Below are positions 18,811-28,026 of a DNA stretch of 64,000 nucleotides, piece by piece. Within the stretch, counting starts at the first letter, position 1. Each line of letters begins with the position of its first letter. The DNA comes from Streptomyces sp. MP131-18 (GTDB taxonomy: Bacteria; Actinomycetota; Actinomycetes; Streptomycetales; Streptomycetaceae): positions 3,182,715 to 3,246,714 of the forward strand of contig NZ_LZNS01000001.1 of the NCBI RefSeq assembly GCF_001984575.1. Reading direction: 5' to 3'. The position numbers and the translations under genes are program-made. The notes below the pieces were generated by a model. It was given only the letters and a program-made list of their open reading frames with translations, searched no databases and was not told the DNA's origin.

Positions 18811-19745
18811 CTGCTGTGACCACACCCGCGACGGAACGCGCCGCCCCCCGCCCCGCCACACCCGCCGGCCGGTCCCGCGGCCAGCGGGCCGGGTACCTGT
18901 TCGTCACCCCGGCGGTGCTGCTCTTCCTCGTCTTCGTCGCCGGCCCGTTCGCGGCGGCCGTGGTCCTGAGCTTCTACTCCTGGGACCTGCTCACCCCGGC
19001 CGAGTTCAACGGGTTCGGGAACTTCACCGAGATGGTCGGCGACCCGCTGCTCTACCAGGCCCTGGCGAACACCTTCCTGTTCGCCCTCGCCTCCGTGGTG
19101 ACCCACGTGGTCGGCGGCCTCCTGCTGGCGCTCGCGGTGAACCGGACCATGAGCCGCGTGCTCTCGTACTTCGTGCGCACCGCGCTGTTCTTCCCGTTCG
19201 TGATCTCCTGGGCCGCGGTCGCACTGCTGTGGAAGTACGTGCTCGACCCGACCTTCGGCGTCGTCACGCACTACGCCGGGGAGGTCGGGCTTTCCACCCC
19301 GGACTGGTTCACCGACCCGGACTGGGCACTGCCGGCGATCATCGGCATCGACCTCTGGCACACCATCGGGTTCACCTTCATCATCATGCTCGCCGGCCTC
19401 CAGACGGTCCCCTCGCAGTTGATCGAGGCGGCGCGCTGTGACGGGGCGAGCCGGCGGCAGATCCTGTGGTACGTGACGCTCCCCGCGATGTCACCGACGA
19501 TCTTCTTCGCCGTCGTGATCACCTTTATCGGGGCGTTCCAGATCTTCGACCCGGTGCAGATCATCACCCCGCAGGGCGGACCGGACAACTCCACCCTCAC
19601 GGTCGTGATGTACCTGTACCAGAAGGGCTTCCAGACGTTCCAGGCCGGCTACGCCTCGGCGGTCTCGCTCCTGGTGTTCGCCGTGATGCTGGTGGTCACG
19701 CTGGTGCAGTTCTGGGGAGCCAGGAAGTGGGTGCACCACCAGTGA
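18807..19745 (+). CDS. ABC sugar transporter permease (MalF type)
   Basis: A 312-residue inner-membrane permease with six predicted helices. It has the ATPase-contact EAA loop EAARCDGASRRQILWYVTLP at about residues 208-227. The GTG start overlaps the binding-protein stop (GTGA). It pairs with the following permease to form the channel. As usual in Streptomyces, no ATPase gene is in the operon; a shared MsiK-type ATPase elsewhere probably energises it. Confidence 0.94.
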   Translation: MTAVTTPATERAAPRPATPAGRSRGQRAGYLFVTPAVLLFLVFVAGPFAAAVVLSFYSWDLLTPAEFNGFGNFTEMVGDPLLYQALANTFLFALASVVTHVVGGLLLALAVNRTMSRVLSYFVRTALFFPFVISWAAVALLWKYVLDPTFGVVTHYAGEVGLSTPDWFTDPDWALPAIIGIDLWHTIGFTFIIMLAGLQTVPSQLIEAARCDGASRRQILWYVTLPAMSPTIFFAVVITFIGAFQIFDPVQIITPQGGPDNSTLTVVMYLYQKGFQTFQAGYASAVSLLVFAVMLVVTLVQFWGARKWVHHQ

Positions 19746-19753
19746 GAGCAACC

Positions 19754-20599
19754 ATGAAACCGAACGCGGGCACGGCCGGAAGAAGAAGAACCGGAAGGCT
19801 CCTCGTCGACCTGGCACTCTGGGCGGTCGGCCTGGTGATGGTGGCCCCGCTGATCTGGCTCGTGGTACAGAGCCTGACCGCCGAGGAGGCGGCGTTCACG
19901 CTGCCGCCGGGCTGGGTGCCCGACCCGTTCACCCTCGACAACTTCCAGGAGATCCCGGGGCTCATCCCGTTCGGGCGGATGGCGCTCAACAGCCTCCAGG
20001 TCGCGGTCATTTCAACGGTGGGATCGCTGCTGGTCAGCGTGCTGGCGGCGTACGCGTTCTCGCGGCTGAGCTTCCGCGGCCGAGACGGGATCTTCATGAT
20101 CATGCTGAGCGCACTGATGGTGCCGACCCAGATGACGGTGATCCCGGTCTTCGTGCTGATGCGCAACCTCGGGCTCGTCGACACCCTGGCGGCGCTCTGG
20201 CTGCCGGCGCTGATCAACGTCTTCTCGATCTTCTTCCTGCGGCAGTACTTCAACACCATCCCGCGGGAGTTGGACGAGGCGGCCCGCATCGACGGCGCCG
20301 GCCACCTGTGGATACTCTTCCGGATGATCGTGCCGCTGTCAGGACCGGCCCTGGCGGCGATGACGATCCTCACCTTCGAACTGTCCTGGAACAACTACTT
20401 CGGACCGCTGATCTTCCTCAGCACCCCGGAGAACATGACGCTGCCGATCGGCCTGGTGACGCTCCAGAGCGGGCAGAGCGGCTCCTCCGTGGTCGTCTTC
20501 GCCGCGATCACCGCGGTGGTGGTGCCGGTGCTGGTGGTCTTCCTCTGCTTCCAGCGCAGCTTTGTCGCCAGCATCGCCTCGGCCGGGCTGAGGGGTTGA
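19754..20599 (+). CDS. ABC sugar transporter permease (MalG type)
   Basis: A 281-residue permease with six predicted helices. The EAA loop is EAARIDGAGHLWILFRMIVP at about residues 177-196. It lies eight bases after the first permease. The helix-forming stretch FMIMLSALMVPTQMTVIPVF is typical of the carbohydrate subfamily CUT1. It forms the heterodimeric channel with the upstream gene product. Confidence 0.94.
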   Translation: MKPNAGTAGRRRTGRLLVDLALWAVGLVMVAPLIWLVVQSLTAEEAAFTLPPGWVPDPFTLDNFQEIPGLIPFGRMALNSLQVAVISTVGSLLVSVLAAYAFSRLSFRGRDGIFMIMLSALMVPTQMTVIPVFVLMRNLGLVDTLAALWLPALINVFSIFFLRQYFNTIPRELDEAARIDGAGHLWILFRMIVPLSGPALAAMTILTFELSWNNYFGPLIFLSTPENMTLPIGLVTLQSGQSGSSVVVFAAITAVVVPVLVVFLCFQRSFVASIASAGLRG

Positions 20600-20603
20600 G
20601 CCG

Positions 20604-21287
20604 ATGGCCGGGAGCGGCGCGCCGACAGCGGACGAGATGCTGCTGCGCACCCTGCGGAACGTCTGGCCCGCCCTGCCCGCCCTGCTGTTCGGCAGCGTGG
20701 CGGTGTGCCTCGCCAGTGCGCTGACGGTGCTGCTGGCGCCCGGCATCACCCCCGTCTCGACGTTGCTGGCAGGGCTGTTGGTCGCCCCCTGCGCGGCGGC
20801 GCTCGCGGAGGTGGGCAACGCGCTGGCGGCCGGGCGGGAGGCTACCGTCACCGGGTGGTGGCGCGGGCTGCGCCGGCTGTGGCGCTTCGGCACCGCGCAG
20901 GGCCTGGTGGTCGCGGTGCCCGTGGCCGCCTTCCTGGCCGCGCTCGCGGTATGGCGGAACGGCGGCGGGGCATGGGTGCTGCCGTCGCTGGCGGTGAGCG
21001 GGGCGGTCGGCGTCCTCGCGCTGCCGGCCCTGGCGGCGGTGCTGCCGCTCGGCGCGGCGCGCGGCGACCTGCGCGGCAGGCGGCTGTGGACGTGCGGCCT
21101 GTACCTGGTGGCGCGGTGGCCGCACCGGTTCCTGGCCGGCCCGGCGCTCGCGGTGCTGGGCGTGTGGGCGGCGGTGCACTGGACCGCGTCGGTCCTGCTG
21201 CTGGTCCCGGGCCCGGCGGCCGTCGTCGCGGCGGCGGCGGTGTGGACGACGCTGCCGGACCCCCGGCGACCGACGACAGCCCCGTGA
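20604..21287 (+). CDS. DUF624 (YesL-like) integral membrane protein
   Basis: A 227-residue protein with about five hydrophobic helices. The arrangement is typical of the DUF624/YesL family: an N-terminal TLRNVWPALPALLFGSV, and a charged loop TGWWRGLRRLWRFG before the second half. The family is often encoded at the end of carbohydrate ABC importer operons, as here, five bases after the last permease. Its role is unknown and it may assist transport or signalling. A diverged copy of its last codons (VPGPAAVVAAAAAV...) reappears as a scrap near 28.6 kb. Confidence 0.75.
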   Translation: MAGSGAPTADEMLLRTLRNVWPALPALLFGSVAVCLASALTVLLAPGITPVSTLLAGLLVAPCAAALAEVGNALAAGREATVTGWWRGLRRLWRFGTAQGLVVAVPVAAFLAALAVWRNGGGAWVLPSLAVSGAVGVLALPALAAVLPLGAARGDLRGRRLWTCGLYLVARWPHRFLAGPALAVLGVWAAVHWTASVLLLVPGPAAVVAAAAVWTTLPDPRRPTTAP

Positions 21288-21440
21288 CCTGCCCGCCCGG
21301 ACATGGTGGCGGCGTTCTCCGGCTGCGGTCCGCCCGGCACACCGATCGGCCGGCTTCCCCGCACGCCGCGGAGGCGTCGCACCCTCAGCCGCGTCCGGCC
21401 GACCGTCCCGCTCAGTCCCGGTAACGCGCTCCCTGGTCCG

Positions 21441-22108
21441 CTAGCGGCTGGCGAGCCAGCCGGGGTGGCTGTCCAGCAGCGCGAGGAGACCGGCTGCCAC
21501 CCGCAGGTCCCACGACTCGTCCGCCGGGACCCGCAGTTCGTACAGGGCCGGTCCGTCCGCGTAGTCAAGAACGGTGCGGGAGCCGATACGCCAGCGGATG
21601 CGGCGCGGGGTCAGGGAGGTGTCGTGAGCATGGCCAGCACCCACAGCAGAAGGACGCCCCCCGTGGGAGTCAGCGCGCAGATCCACCACGGAATCCACAG
21701 CCGCACGGGGCCCTTCCTGCCGACCGCTTCACCGGCCTGGGCAGGGGTGGTGACGGCCCATCGGGTGCGTCGGAACAATCCTGCTGGGGTGCGGGTAATC
21801 AGGGCGAGACGGCCGCCGGCCGCGTCGAGCACCTCGTAGGTGGCGCCGCGCCCGCGGACGGCAGTCAGTGTGACCACATGGGCCAGCACCTCGCTCCGCT
21901 TCGCGTCCCGCCACAGCGTGAAGGCCCGTGCTCCCTGCCGCTGTGCCTGCCGGGCCTGTTCTGCTGACATGCCGGACGGCATAAGCGCATCAGGATAGGC
22001 GAACGTCTCGGCATCCCGCCGCTGCTCGGGAGTCGGGCCCACGGCCGTTCGTATCCGGCGGGCCGGCAATCCCGGCGTATTTGAGGCGCCGGAGTCATGT
22101 AACCACAT
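21441..22108 (-). pseudogene. Frameshifted small membrane-associated protein gene
   Basis: Two overlapping minus-strand frames look like halves of one protein. Frame one (22108-21611, 165 residues) starts MWLHDSGASNTPG. It includes YEVLDAAGGRLALITR and a hydrophobic helix PVRLWIPWWICALTPTGGVLLLW, then stops. Frame two (about 21640-21441) continues with TPRRIRWRIGSRTVLDY and DLRVAAGLLALLDSHPGWL, which is the usual end of actinobacterial proteins with this layout. A single-base shift around 21613-21640 would join them. It is either a recent pseudogene, a sequencing error, or two real coupled genes. Function unknown. Confidence 0.5.
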
Positions 22109-22245
22109 GATCGTCTACACCTGCACACAGTAGTGGTTCCAGTAGAGGATATGCGGCTGTTGTGGCGACGATCGGTAGATGCGACCGGAGCGTGACCATG
22201 TGCACTTACCGCACGCCAAGACGATCCGGCATCGGCCCGGCCAGA

Positions 22246-22285
22246 CCACCACACCTCCGGACGGGTCTGCTTCTGGCGACCCCGC
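22246..22285. repeat. Diverged copy of an IS-end repeat
   Basis: AGACCACCACACCTCCGGAC and the following TTCTGGCGACC resemble the repeat ends at 35005-35064 and 63871-63943, which read CCACCACACACCCGGAAGGG. It lies beyond the 3' end of the minus-strand transposase remnant, in the position of an insertion-sequence end. Confidence 0.5.
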
Positions 22286-22479
22286 CGCTGGGGAGGGAAC
22301 TTCGAGGCCGACGACTCGGGCGGATCGGCCGCCGGGCGCCGGTGAGGACGATGCGGGCACGCCGAGCTGGGGCACACCAGTGCATCGGACAGCGCGGACA
22401 GGCTTCTCCGGACTTCGGGGCCGCCCTGTCCACAGAGAGCGAGAGCCGCTCCGCCTGCCGCCTCGGCTTGTCGTTCGTC

Positions 22480-23140
22480 CAGTGCGGCGCGGTTTCGTAC
22501 CGGCTTTGGTGGGCCGGGCGGTTGTATGCCTCACCGGTCGCGAGGACTCTGCCCACGTCAAGGCGGGCGGCCGGACGACGGTTTCTTGAGCCCGGCAGCC
22601 GGACGGGCCCGGGACGGGACGGTTTCGGTGCACGGGCCGGAGAGCCGGTCCTCGTGCGCAGGTTACGGAACCCCCGCCGGACGCGGGCGGGGGTGAGCCT
22701 GTTCGGCTTGGCCGGCTTCTCCCAGGGGCGCCGGAGGTCGGTGGCCCGAGCTGCGAAACCGGGGATTGGTCCACCCAAGTGTCTGCTCGAACAGGCGAGA
22801 TGTGTGCTCCCAAGTCGAAGCGACGGAGGAAGGACTGCCAGCAGCGGTCCACATCGGCCGGGCTGGCGCCGGTGCCCGACCACCACAGCCGGACCGGCTT
22901 GTTCACCCCGCCACTGGGCAGTTGCTCCACGACCAGGCGGATGACGGCGCCCCCGATGATGGGCAGCGGTCCGTCGTGGCCGATCCAAGCGGCCCGCCGG
23001 CTCAGCCTCGGGTGCAGCCGGTCCCATGCCTGAGAGCCACCAGACGGCGACAAGCTCACAGCCACACCCGGAACCCCTGGGCCCGCCGATCCTACGATTG
23101 ACCAGCTCAGACCCACGCTTGGGAGGCAGGACAAGCTCAA
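22480..23140 (-). pseudogene. DDE transposase remnant broken across three frames
   Basis: A C-terminal transposase segment can be followed on the minus strand only by changing frame. It begins with AWDRLHPRLSRRAAW and GHDGPLPIIGGAVIRLVVE, then KPVRLWWSGTGASPADVDRCW and QSFLRRFDLG. It shifts to LFEQTLGWTNPRF, then to DLRRPWEKPAKPNRLTPARV and RRGFRNLRTRTGSPA. These match a large actinobacterial transposase family (NF041680-like) in order. At least two frameshifts make it inactive. The N-terminal half is not recognisable upstream. IS family assignment is uncertain. Confidence 0.7.
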
Positions 23141-23220
23141 GGCGTGTTACTGATCCCGGGCCCTGAGCAGCGCCGGCCCTGATACTGGCGTTGTGTCCCG
23201 GAGTGCCGCCTTGCGGATCT

Positions 23221-23853
23221 CTAACCGAGCTGGGCGCGTCGGCAGGTTCCGGTGAATACGCGGCCGAGTTGGTCGTCCAGCGCGGCGAGGATCGCCGGTT
23301 TCGGTGTGCCGTCGGGGTCGATGTGCGTGTGCAGGGCGAGTCCTTCGGCGAACGCAACGATTCGCAGGGCCTGGTCAGCTGCGTCGCCCCCCTGAGTGAC
23401 CTCGCCGCATATCGTGCCGTTGTTGATGGCTTGGGCGACGCGTGAGCGGATGCCCACGAGGGTCTCTCTCTGGACGGTGGCAAGGCGGGCGTTGTGCGCG
23501 GCCTGGTCTGCAAAGGCGCGACGGACCAGGAATTCGGCGCGGCGGGCGTCGTCGAGCGGTATGAGCTCGGTCAGCGCCTGCCGCAGCATCTCGGCGATGG
23601 TGCGGCCCTCGGTCTCGCCTCGGTTCACCAGCTCATCCACTCGTGTAGTAAAACGCCCGTTGACACGGGTGAACGTGGCCAGCAGCATCTCGTCCTTTGC
23701 CGTGAAGTAGTGCTGCACCAGGCCGACGGACATGCCCGCTTCTGCGGCGGTCCGCGCGACGGTCACGGAGGTGAGGCCGTGTCGCACGATCAGGCGTTGG
23801 ACGGCGTCGGTGATCTGCCCATGGCGGGCGTCATGGTCTGCAACTCTCGGCAC
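23221..23853 (-). CDS. TetR-family transcriptional regulator
   Basis: A 210-residue repressor. The N-terminal HTH is ITDAVQRLIVRHGLTSVTVARTAAEAGMSVGLVQHYF-like, with the recognition helix MSVGLVQHYFTAKDEML. The C-terminal ligand domain resembles TetR_C_6/BetI-type. GTG at 23853 begins VPRVADHDARH; the frame is open upstream but unrelated. It is divergent from the serine hydrolase gene with only 62 bp between starts, so it very likely binds there and controls that gene and itself. Confidence 0.88.
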   Translation of the reverse strand: MPRVADHDARHGQITDAVQRLIVRHGLTSVTVARTAAEAGMSVGLVQHYFTAKDEMLLATFTRVNGRFTTRVDELVNRGETEGRTIAEMLRQALTELIPLDDARRAEFLVRRAFADQAAHNARLATVQRETLVGIRSRVAQAINNGTICGEVTQGGDAADQALRIVAFAEGLALHTHIDPDGTPKPAILAALDDQLGRVFTGTCRRAQLG

Positions 23854-23915
23854 GTGAGGACGGTATCGCGTGCTATAACAGTACGGCCATATTGCTACCG
23901 GAGAGGGCCCCTGCG

Positions 23916-25094
23916 ATGCTCCGACGACGCTCGACCCTGGGGAGCGCTCTTGCTCTCCTGCTGCCACCCAGTATGGCCACCGCGGGCCAGGCCAGTGACG
24001 GACAGCCGCCTGGCAGCCGCCGCGACCCGGCCCTGCAGGCCCTGGTCGACCAGGTGGTGGCCGACCCGAACCCCAACCCAGGCGCCTTACTGCGAGTCCG
24101 CCGTGGCTCGGACGACCGCTTCGGCGCGGCCGGCGTCGCCGACCGATCCGCCGGCACGCCGATGGCACCGGACCTGAAGTTCCGCACGGGGAGCGTCACT
24201 AAAACCTTCACCGCAACGGTCCTCCTGCAACTCGTCGCCGAGCACCGGTTGCGACTCGACGACACCGTGCAGAGCCTGCTGCCCGACCAAGTCCGTACCG
24301 ACAACGCACTGTCCGGTGCGCCCATCACTGTCCGTCAGTTGCTCAACCACACGAGCGGGCTGTACGACTACATCGACGGGCTGCTTCCCCACTTCCGCAG
24401 CCTCGACCAGTACTGGCCCCGCGACCAGCTGCTCAGCATCGGTCTTGCCCAACCCCGGTACTTCCCGGCTCCCGGCACCCGATTCCGGTACTCCAACACC
24501 AACTACCTGCTGCTCGACTTGATCGTCGAACGGATCACCGACCGCGACCTGCGCACCAACCTCGAACGCCGCGTCTTCGCGCCCCTCGGGCTGCGCGACA
24601 CCTCGTACCCGCTGGCGCAGACCGCCATCGACGGAGCCCATGTACACGGCTACGCGGACGTTTCGCTCCTGCTGCCGAACGCGCCGGACCCAACCCGGTT
24701 CGACGTCACCGCGTTCAGTCCATCCGAGGCTGGTGCATCGGGAGCCCTCGTCACGACCGCGGCCGACATCGCACGCTTCTACCGGGCCCTGCTGCAAGAA
24801 CGTCTCCTGCCCCCGGACCTGCTTCGCCGGATGCTCACCGACACGGTCCCCACAACCGGCAGCGCCCCGCCCGCTGTCGCCTACGGCCTGGGTGTCTACG
24901 TCTACGCCACCGGCTGCGGCCGTGCGTACGGCCACGGTGGCACTGCACTCGGGTACCTGACCTTCGCCCTGAACAGCCGCGACGGGCACGACCAACTCGT
25001 CGCACACACCAACTGGAGCTCGTTCGCTGACAGCGGGATCGACGAGGACTTCTGGGTTGCCTTCCAGCGGGGTTACTGCGGAAGGCCTGAGTAG
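23916..25094 (+). CDS. Secreted serine hydrolase (beta-lactamase/D-Ala-D-Ala carboxypeptidase family)
   Basis: A 392-residue protein. A signal peptide (RRRSTLGSALALLLPPSMATA) targets it outside the cytoplasm. The penicillin-binding fold shows the nucleophile motif SVTK (about residue 90), the YxN motif in FRYSNTNYL (about 190) and the third motif HGG in YGHGGTALGYL (about 343). These support class C-like beta-lactamase, esterase or D-stereospecific peptidase activity; which one cannot be told. ATG 23916 has GGAGAGGG ten bases upstream. It is regulated probably by the divergent TetR protein. Confidence 0.9.
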   Translation: MLRRRSTLGSALALLLPPSMATAGQASDGQPPGSRRDPALQALVDQVVADPNPNPGALLRVRRGSDDRFGAAGVADRSAGTPMAPDLKFRTGSVTKTFTATVLLQLVAEHRLRLDDTVQSLLPDQVRTDNALSGAPITVRQLLNHTSGLYDYIDGLLPHFRSLDQYWPRDQLLSIGLAQPRYFPAPGTRFRYSNTNYLLLDLIVERITDRDLRTNLERRVFAPLGLRDTSYPLAQTAIDGAHVHGYADVSLLLPNAPDPTRFDVTAFSPSEAGASGALVTTAADIARFYRALLQERLLPPDLLRRMLTDTVPTTGSAPPAVAYGLGVYVYATGCGRAYGHGGTALGYLTFALNSRDGHDQLVAHTNWSSFADSGIDEDFWVAFQRGYCGRPE

Positions 25095-25199
25095 ATCAGG
25101 CTGCCTTCGGCATCGCGATCCTGGAGGGCATGCGCGAGCTGCGCGTCCGCATCGGCGACGTGGAGGAGGAGGGCTCAGCTGGTCGGCGCGGGCTTTCTT

Positions 25200-25380
25200 G
25201 TCCAGCCGGGGTGGCGCCTTTCCGGGCCAGGCGCCTGGTCATGAGGGTGATGGCTGCCCAGGTGATCAAGGTCTCGGAGTGCTGGACGAGCCGTTCGCAG
25301 TCCCTGGCATGGCGACGTGCGTGCATCATCCAGTCGAGCGATCTCTGACGACCCAGCGCCGCAGCGCGGACTCCACTTAC
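25200..25380 (-). pseudogene. IS5-family transposase C-terminal remnant
   Basis: The minus strand reads RQRSLDWMMHARRHARDCE and RLVQHSETLITWAAITLMTR, the hallmark C terminus of IS5-group transposases (family form RSLDWLMHARRHARDYE). Only about 60 codons remain before the frame runs into unrelated sequence. It is different in sequence from the intact IS at 39.4 kb. Confidence 0.75.
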
Positions 25381-25439
25381 GCCGGGAAGCCCGTGGACGG
25401 CCTCGGGGTCTTGCCAGAGCCAGCTCGGACGCGGCGGTG

Positions 25440-25645
25440 GAGCTGGTCGCGCAGGGCGCCGACGACGCCGGTGGCGGCCCACCGCGGATCATCGCCACGC
25501 GGGCCTTCCCCCGGCGCACCATCCGCCAGTGCCTGGCCCGACACACCGCCGAGCAGAACACGGCCCCCGGCCGAGCCCTCGACTTCAACCGGCCGCCGCA
25601 CTCCGGACACCGCCGCCCATGCGGACGACTACTCCGCTTGGCCAC
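25440..25645 (-). pseudogene. Small zinc-ribbon-like protein, probably truncated
   Basis: From ATG 25645 the minus strand encodes RRCPECGGRLKSRARPG followed by AVFCSAVCRARHWRMVRRG. This gives a CxxC...CxxxC pattern typical of small actinobacterial zinc-finger proteins. After about 60 residues the sequence loses that character, and it reaches the transposase scrap at 25.4 kb. I read it as a 5' gene fragment left by an insertion. No function is assigned and the end is approximate. Confidence 0.3.
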
Positions 25646-25716
25646 CCCTCCACGCCAGGACAGCGACTCCTCCGAGGGGAGGGGCCGAAAACAGGTTTTC
25701 AGTACTGTGACTTCGC

Positions 25717-26628
25717 ATGAACGACACCGACGCCGAGATCGACACCGAGATCACCGCAGACCTGGTCCGCGACCTGCTGCGGGAGCAGCATCCAGACCTC
25801 GCGGGGCTGGCCATCCGCGAGGTGGCGGGCGGCTGGGGCAACCAAATGTGGCGCCTCGGGGACGAGTTGGCCGTGCGCATGCAGCGCATGGACCCCACCC
25901 CCGAGCTACAGCTCAAGGAGCGGCGGTGGCTCCCCGTGCTGGCCCCGCGCCTGCCGCTCCCGGTGCCGACCCCGGTGCGGTTCGGCGAACCGTCCGAGCG
26001 CTTCCCCAAACACTGGACCGTGATGACGTGGGTTCCCGGCGAGCCGCTGGACCACGGCTCGATCAGCCGCGGCCCCCACGCGGCCGATACCCTGGCGGGC
26101 TTCCTCCGGGCGCTCCACGTGGAGGCGCCCGCCGAGGCGCCGATCGCTGCGGACCGCCGCGGTGCCCATCCCAGGGACTGCACGGACGGCTTCGAAAATT
26201 TCTTCCAGGCCGTTGCCCCCGACGACATCGCTGCCGACGTCCGGGCCGTCTGGGACGACGCCGTTGCGGCCCGCGCGTGGGAGGGCCCGCCGGTGTGGGT
26301 GCACGGCGACCTCCATCCGGCGAACGTCGTCGTCTCGGACGGAACGCTCTCGGGCATCGTCGACTTCGGTGACATGTTCGCCGGCGATCCGGCCTGGGAC
26401 CTCGCCGCCGCATGGGTGCTGCTGCCCGCGGGCACGGCCTCCCGGTTCTTCGACATGTACGCGCGTGCGGACGAGGCGGCGATCCGGCGCGCCCGCGGGC
26501 TGGCCGCGATGAAGAGCCTCTTCCTGATGCTCATGGGGCAGAACGGAGACCGGGGCCTGCCCGGCGGCAAGCCGACCTGGGGGCCCGCGGGCCGGGCGGC
26601 ACTCGATCGCGTTCTGAAGCGCGTTTGA
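25717..26628 (+). CDS. Aminoglycoside-phosphotransferase-like kinase
   Basis: A 303-residue APH-family kinase. The catalytic loop WVHGDLHPANVVV (about 200) holds the catalytic Asp. The metal-binding motif IVDFGDMFAGDPAWDLA follows at about 220. An N-terminal GGWGNQMWRLGDELAVRM segment forms the nucleotide lobe. The family phosphorylates aminoglycosides, macrolides or metabolites; the substrate here is unknown, and resistance should not be assumed. It stands alone on the plus strand between mobile-element scraps. Length is normal for the family. Confidence 0.88.
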   Translation: MNDTDAEIDTEITADLVRDLLREQHPDLAGLAIREVAGGWGNQMWRLGDELAVRMQRMDPTPELQLKERRWLPVLAPRLPLPVPTPVRFGEPSERFPKHWTVMTWVPGEPLDHGSISRGPHAADTLAGFLRALHVEAPAEAPIAADRRGAHPRDCTDGFENFFQAVAPDDIAADVRAVWDDAVAARAWEGPPVWVHGDLHPANVVVSDGTLSGIVDFGDMFAGDPAWDLAAAWVLLPAGTASRFFDMYARADEAAIRRARGLAAMKSLFLMLMGQNGDRGLPGGKPTWGPAGRAALDRVLKRV

Positions 26629-26728
26629 AGCACGCTTCTTTCCACTGGTTCTCGATCTTGGCCGAGGGCCACGGGCAGCGTACGGCCGTGCCTATTGGCA
26701 TCCCCACCACGCGTGGTGATCGATGCAC

Positions 26729-26947
26729 TCACGAAGGTGGCTCGGCGCCGGCCAGACTGACCTGGAGACCTTCGGCCTCGCCGAGCCGGCCTGCCGTCCC
26801 GGCTTCGGCGATGCGGGCGATCAGGTCGTCGCGGATCTCGGCAAGCCGCGCCCGTCGGCCCGGGTCAGGTCGGAGGAGCGGGCATCTGACACAAGCGCAG
26901 GTGCCGATGGCGGCGCCCGGACGTTCACTTCCGCCTTCTCGTCGGCC
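26729..26947 (-). pseudogene. C-terminal tail of a site-specific recombinase/integrase
   Basis: The minus strand reads AAIGTCACVRCPLLRPDPGR, then RARLAEIRDDLIARIAEA, then GRLGEAEGLQVSLAGAE before a stop. This cysteine-bearing motif followed by a helical EAEGWLGEVEGL-type segment is the usual end of actinobacterial site-specific integrases. An in-frame stop lies just upstream (26948-26950), so only about 70 codons survive. It explains most of the 26629-27106 gap; I see nothing else there. Confidence 0.6.
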
Positions 26948-27106
26948 TCACCGATGCGCACCGGTCCTCGGCTGACCGGGCGGTCCGCCCGACTTGCCCC
27001 TGACACCGACGTCAGGTTTTAGCGTAGGGGGCGTCGGCGCTCGCCGAACCTTCACCCACTGACCTCACGAACGGCCGGTTCAGGCCGCGTGGAAAGGCAG
27101 AACGTC

Positions 27107-28012
27107 ATGCGCGCAGTCCGATACCACCAGTACGGCGGTGTGGAGACCCTCGTGGTCGAGCAGGCGCCGGACCCGCATCCCGGGCCCGGCGAGATCCGCG
27201 TCCGCGTCGCGGCGGCCGGCGTCAATCCCGTGGACTGGAAGGTGCGTTCCGGTGCGGTGCGCGAGGTGCTCCCCGTTGACCTGCCCGCGATCCCCGGGCG
27301 CGATGCCGTCGGCGTGATCGACGAGACCGGCGCGGGCGTGCAGGGGGTGAGCATCGGCGACCGCGTCTTCGGGCTGGGCGGCGTCACCGGCGCGACAGCG
27401 GAACTGGCCGTGCTCTCGGCCTGGGCCCACGCGCCCACCACGTGGACCGACGAGGAGGCCGCCGGCGCCGCCCTGGCATCCGTGACCGCGCTGGGCGGGC
27501 TGAAGGCGCTCGGTCCCCTGCATGGGCGCACCCTGCTCGTCGAGGGCGCCGCCGGAGGCGTGGGCAGTGCCGCGGTCGAGATCGCGGTGGCGCGGGGCGC
27601 GACCGTGATCGGGACGGCCGGCGAGCGCAACCACGCGTTCCTCACCTCCCTCGGAGCCGTGCCCACCACCTACGGCACCGGCCTCGCGGAACGCCTGGCC
27701 ACCCTGGCCCCGAACGGTGTCGACATCGTGCTCGACACCGCGGCCTCCGGCTCCCTGCCCGACCTCATCGCGATCGCGGGCGACCCTGCTCGCGTGTCGA
27801 CCATCGCCGACTTCACCAATGCGAAGCGCCTGGGCGTGCATCTGGCCAACGCGGAGAACGACTCCACGCTCCTCGCCGAAGCGGGCGAACTCGGCCGGAA
27901 AGGCCGCTACACACCGCGCATCGAACGGACCTACCCCATCGAACGGATCGCGGAAGCGCACACCTACGCCGAACGCGGACACACGCAGGGAAAGATCGTG
28001 GTCCGCATCTGA
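27107..28012 (+). CDS. Quinone-oxidoreductase-like NADP-dependent alcohol dehydrogenase (MDR)
   Basis: A 301-residue zinc-free medium-chain reductase. The N-terminal substrate domain has RVAAAGVNPVDWKVRSG and IPGRDAVGVIDETG. The nucleotide fold carries LLVEGAAGGVGSAAVEIA at about residues 144-161. The end reads AHTYAERGHTQGKIVVRI, standard for the family. It reduces quinones or enones with NADPH. AAAGG precedes ATG 27107. It stands alone, closed by a short hairpin at 28034. Confidence 0.92.
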   Translation: MRAVRYHQYGGVETLVVEQAPDPHPGPGEIRVRVAAAGVNPVDWKVRSGAVREVLPVDLPAIPGRDAVGVIDETGAGVQGVSIGDRVFGLGGVTGATAELAVLSAWAHAPTTWTDEEAAGAALASVTALGGLKALGPLHGRTLLVEGAAGGVGSAAVEIAVARGATVIGTAGERNHAFLTSLGAVPTTYGTGLAERLATLAPNGVDIVLDTAASGSLPDLIAIAGDPARVSTIADFTNAKRLGVHLANAENDSTLLAEAGELGRKGRYTPRIERTYPIERIAEAHTYAERGHTQGKIVVRI

Positions 28013-28026
28013 GCCCGTCCCACCGC

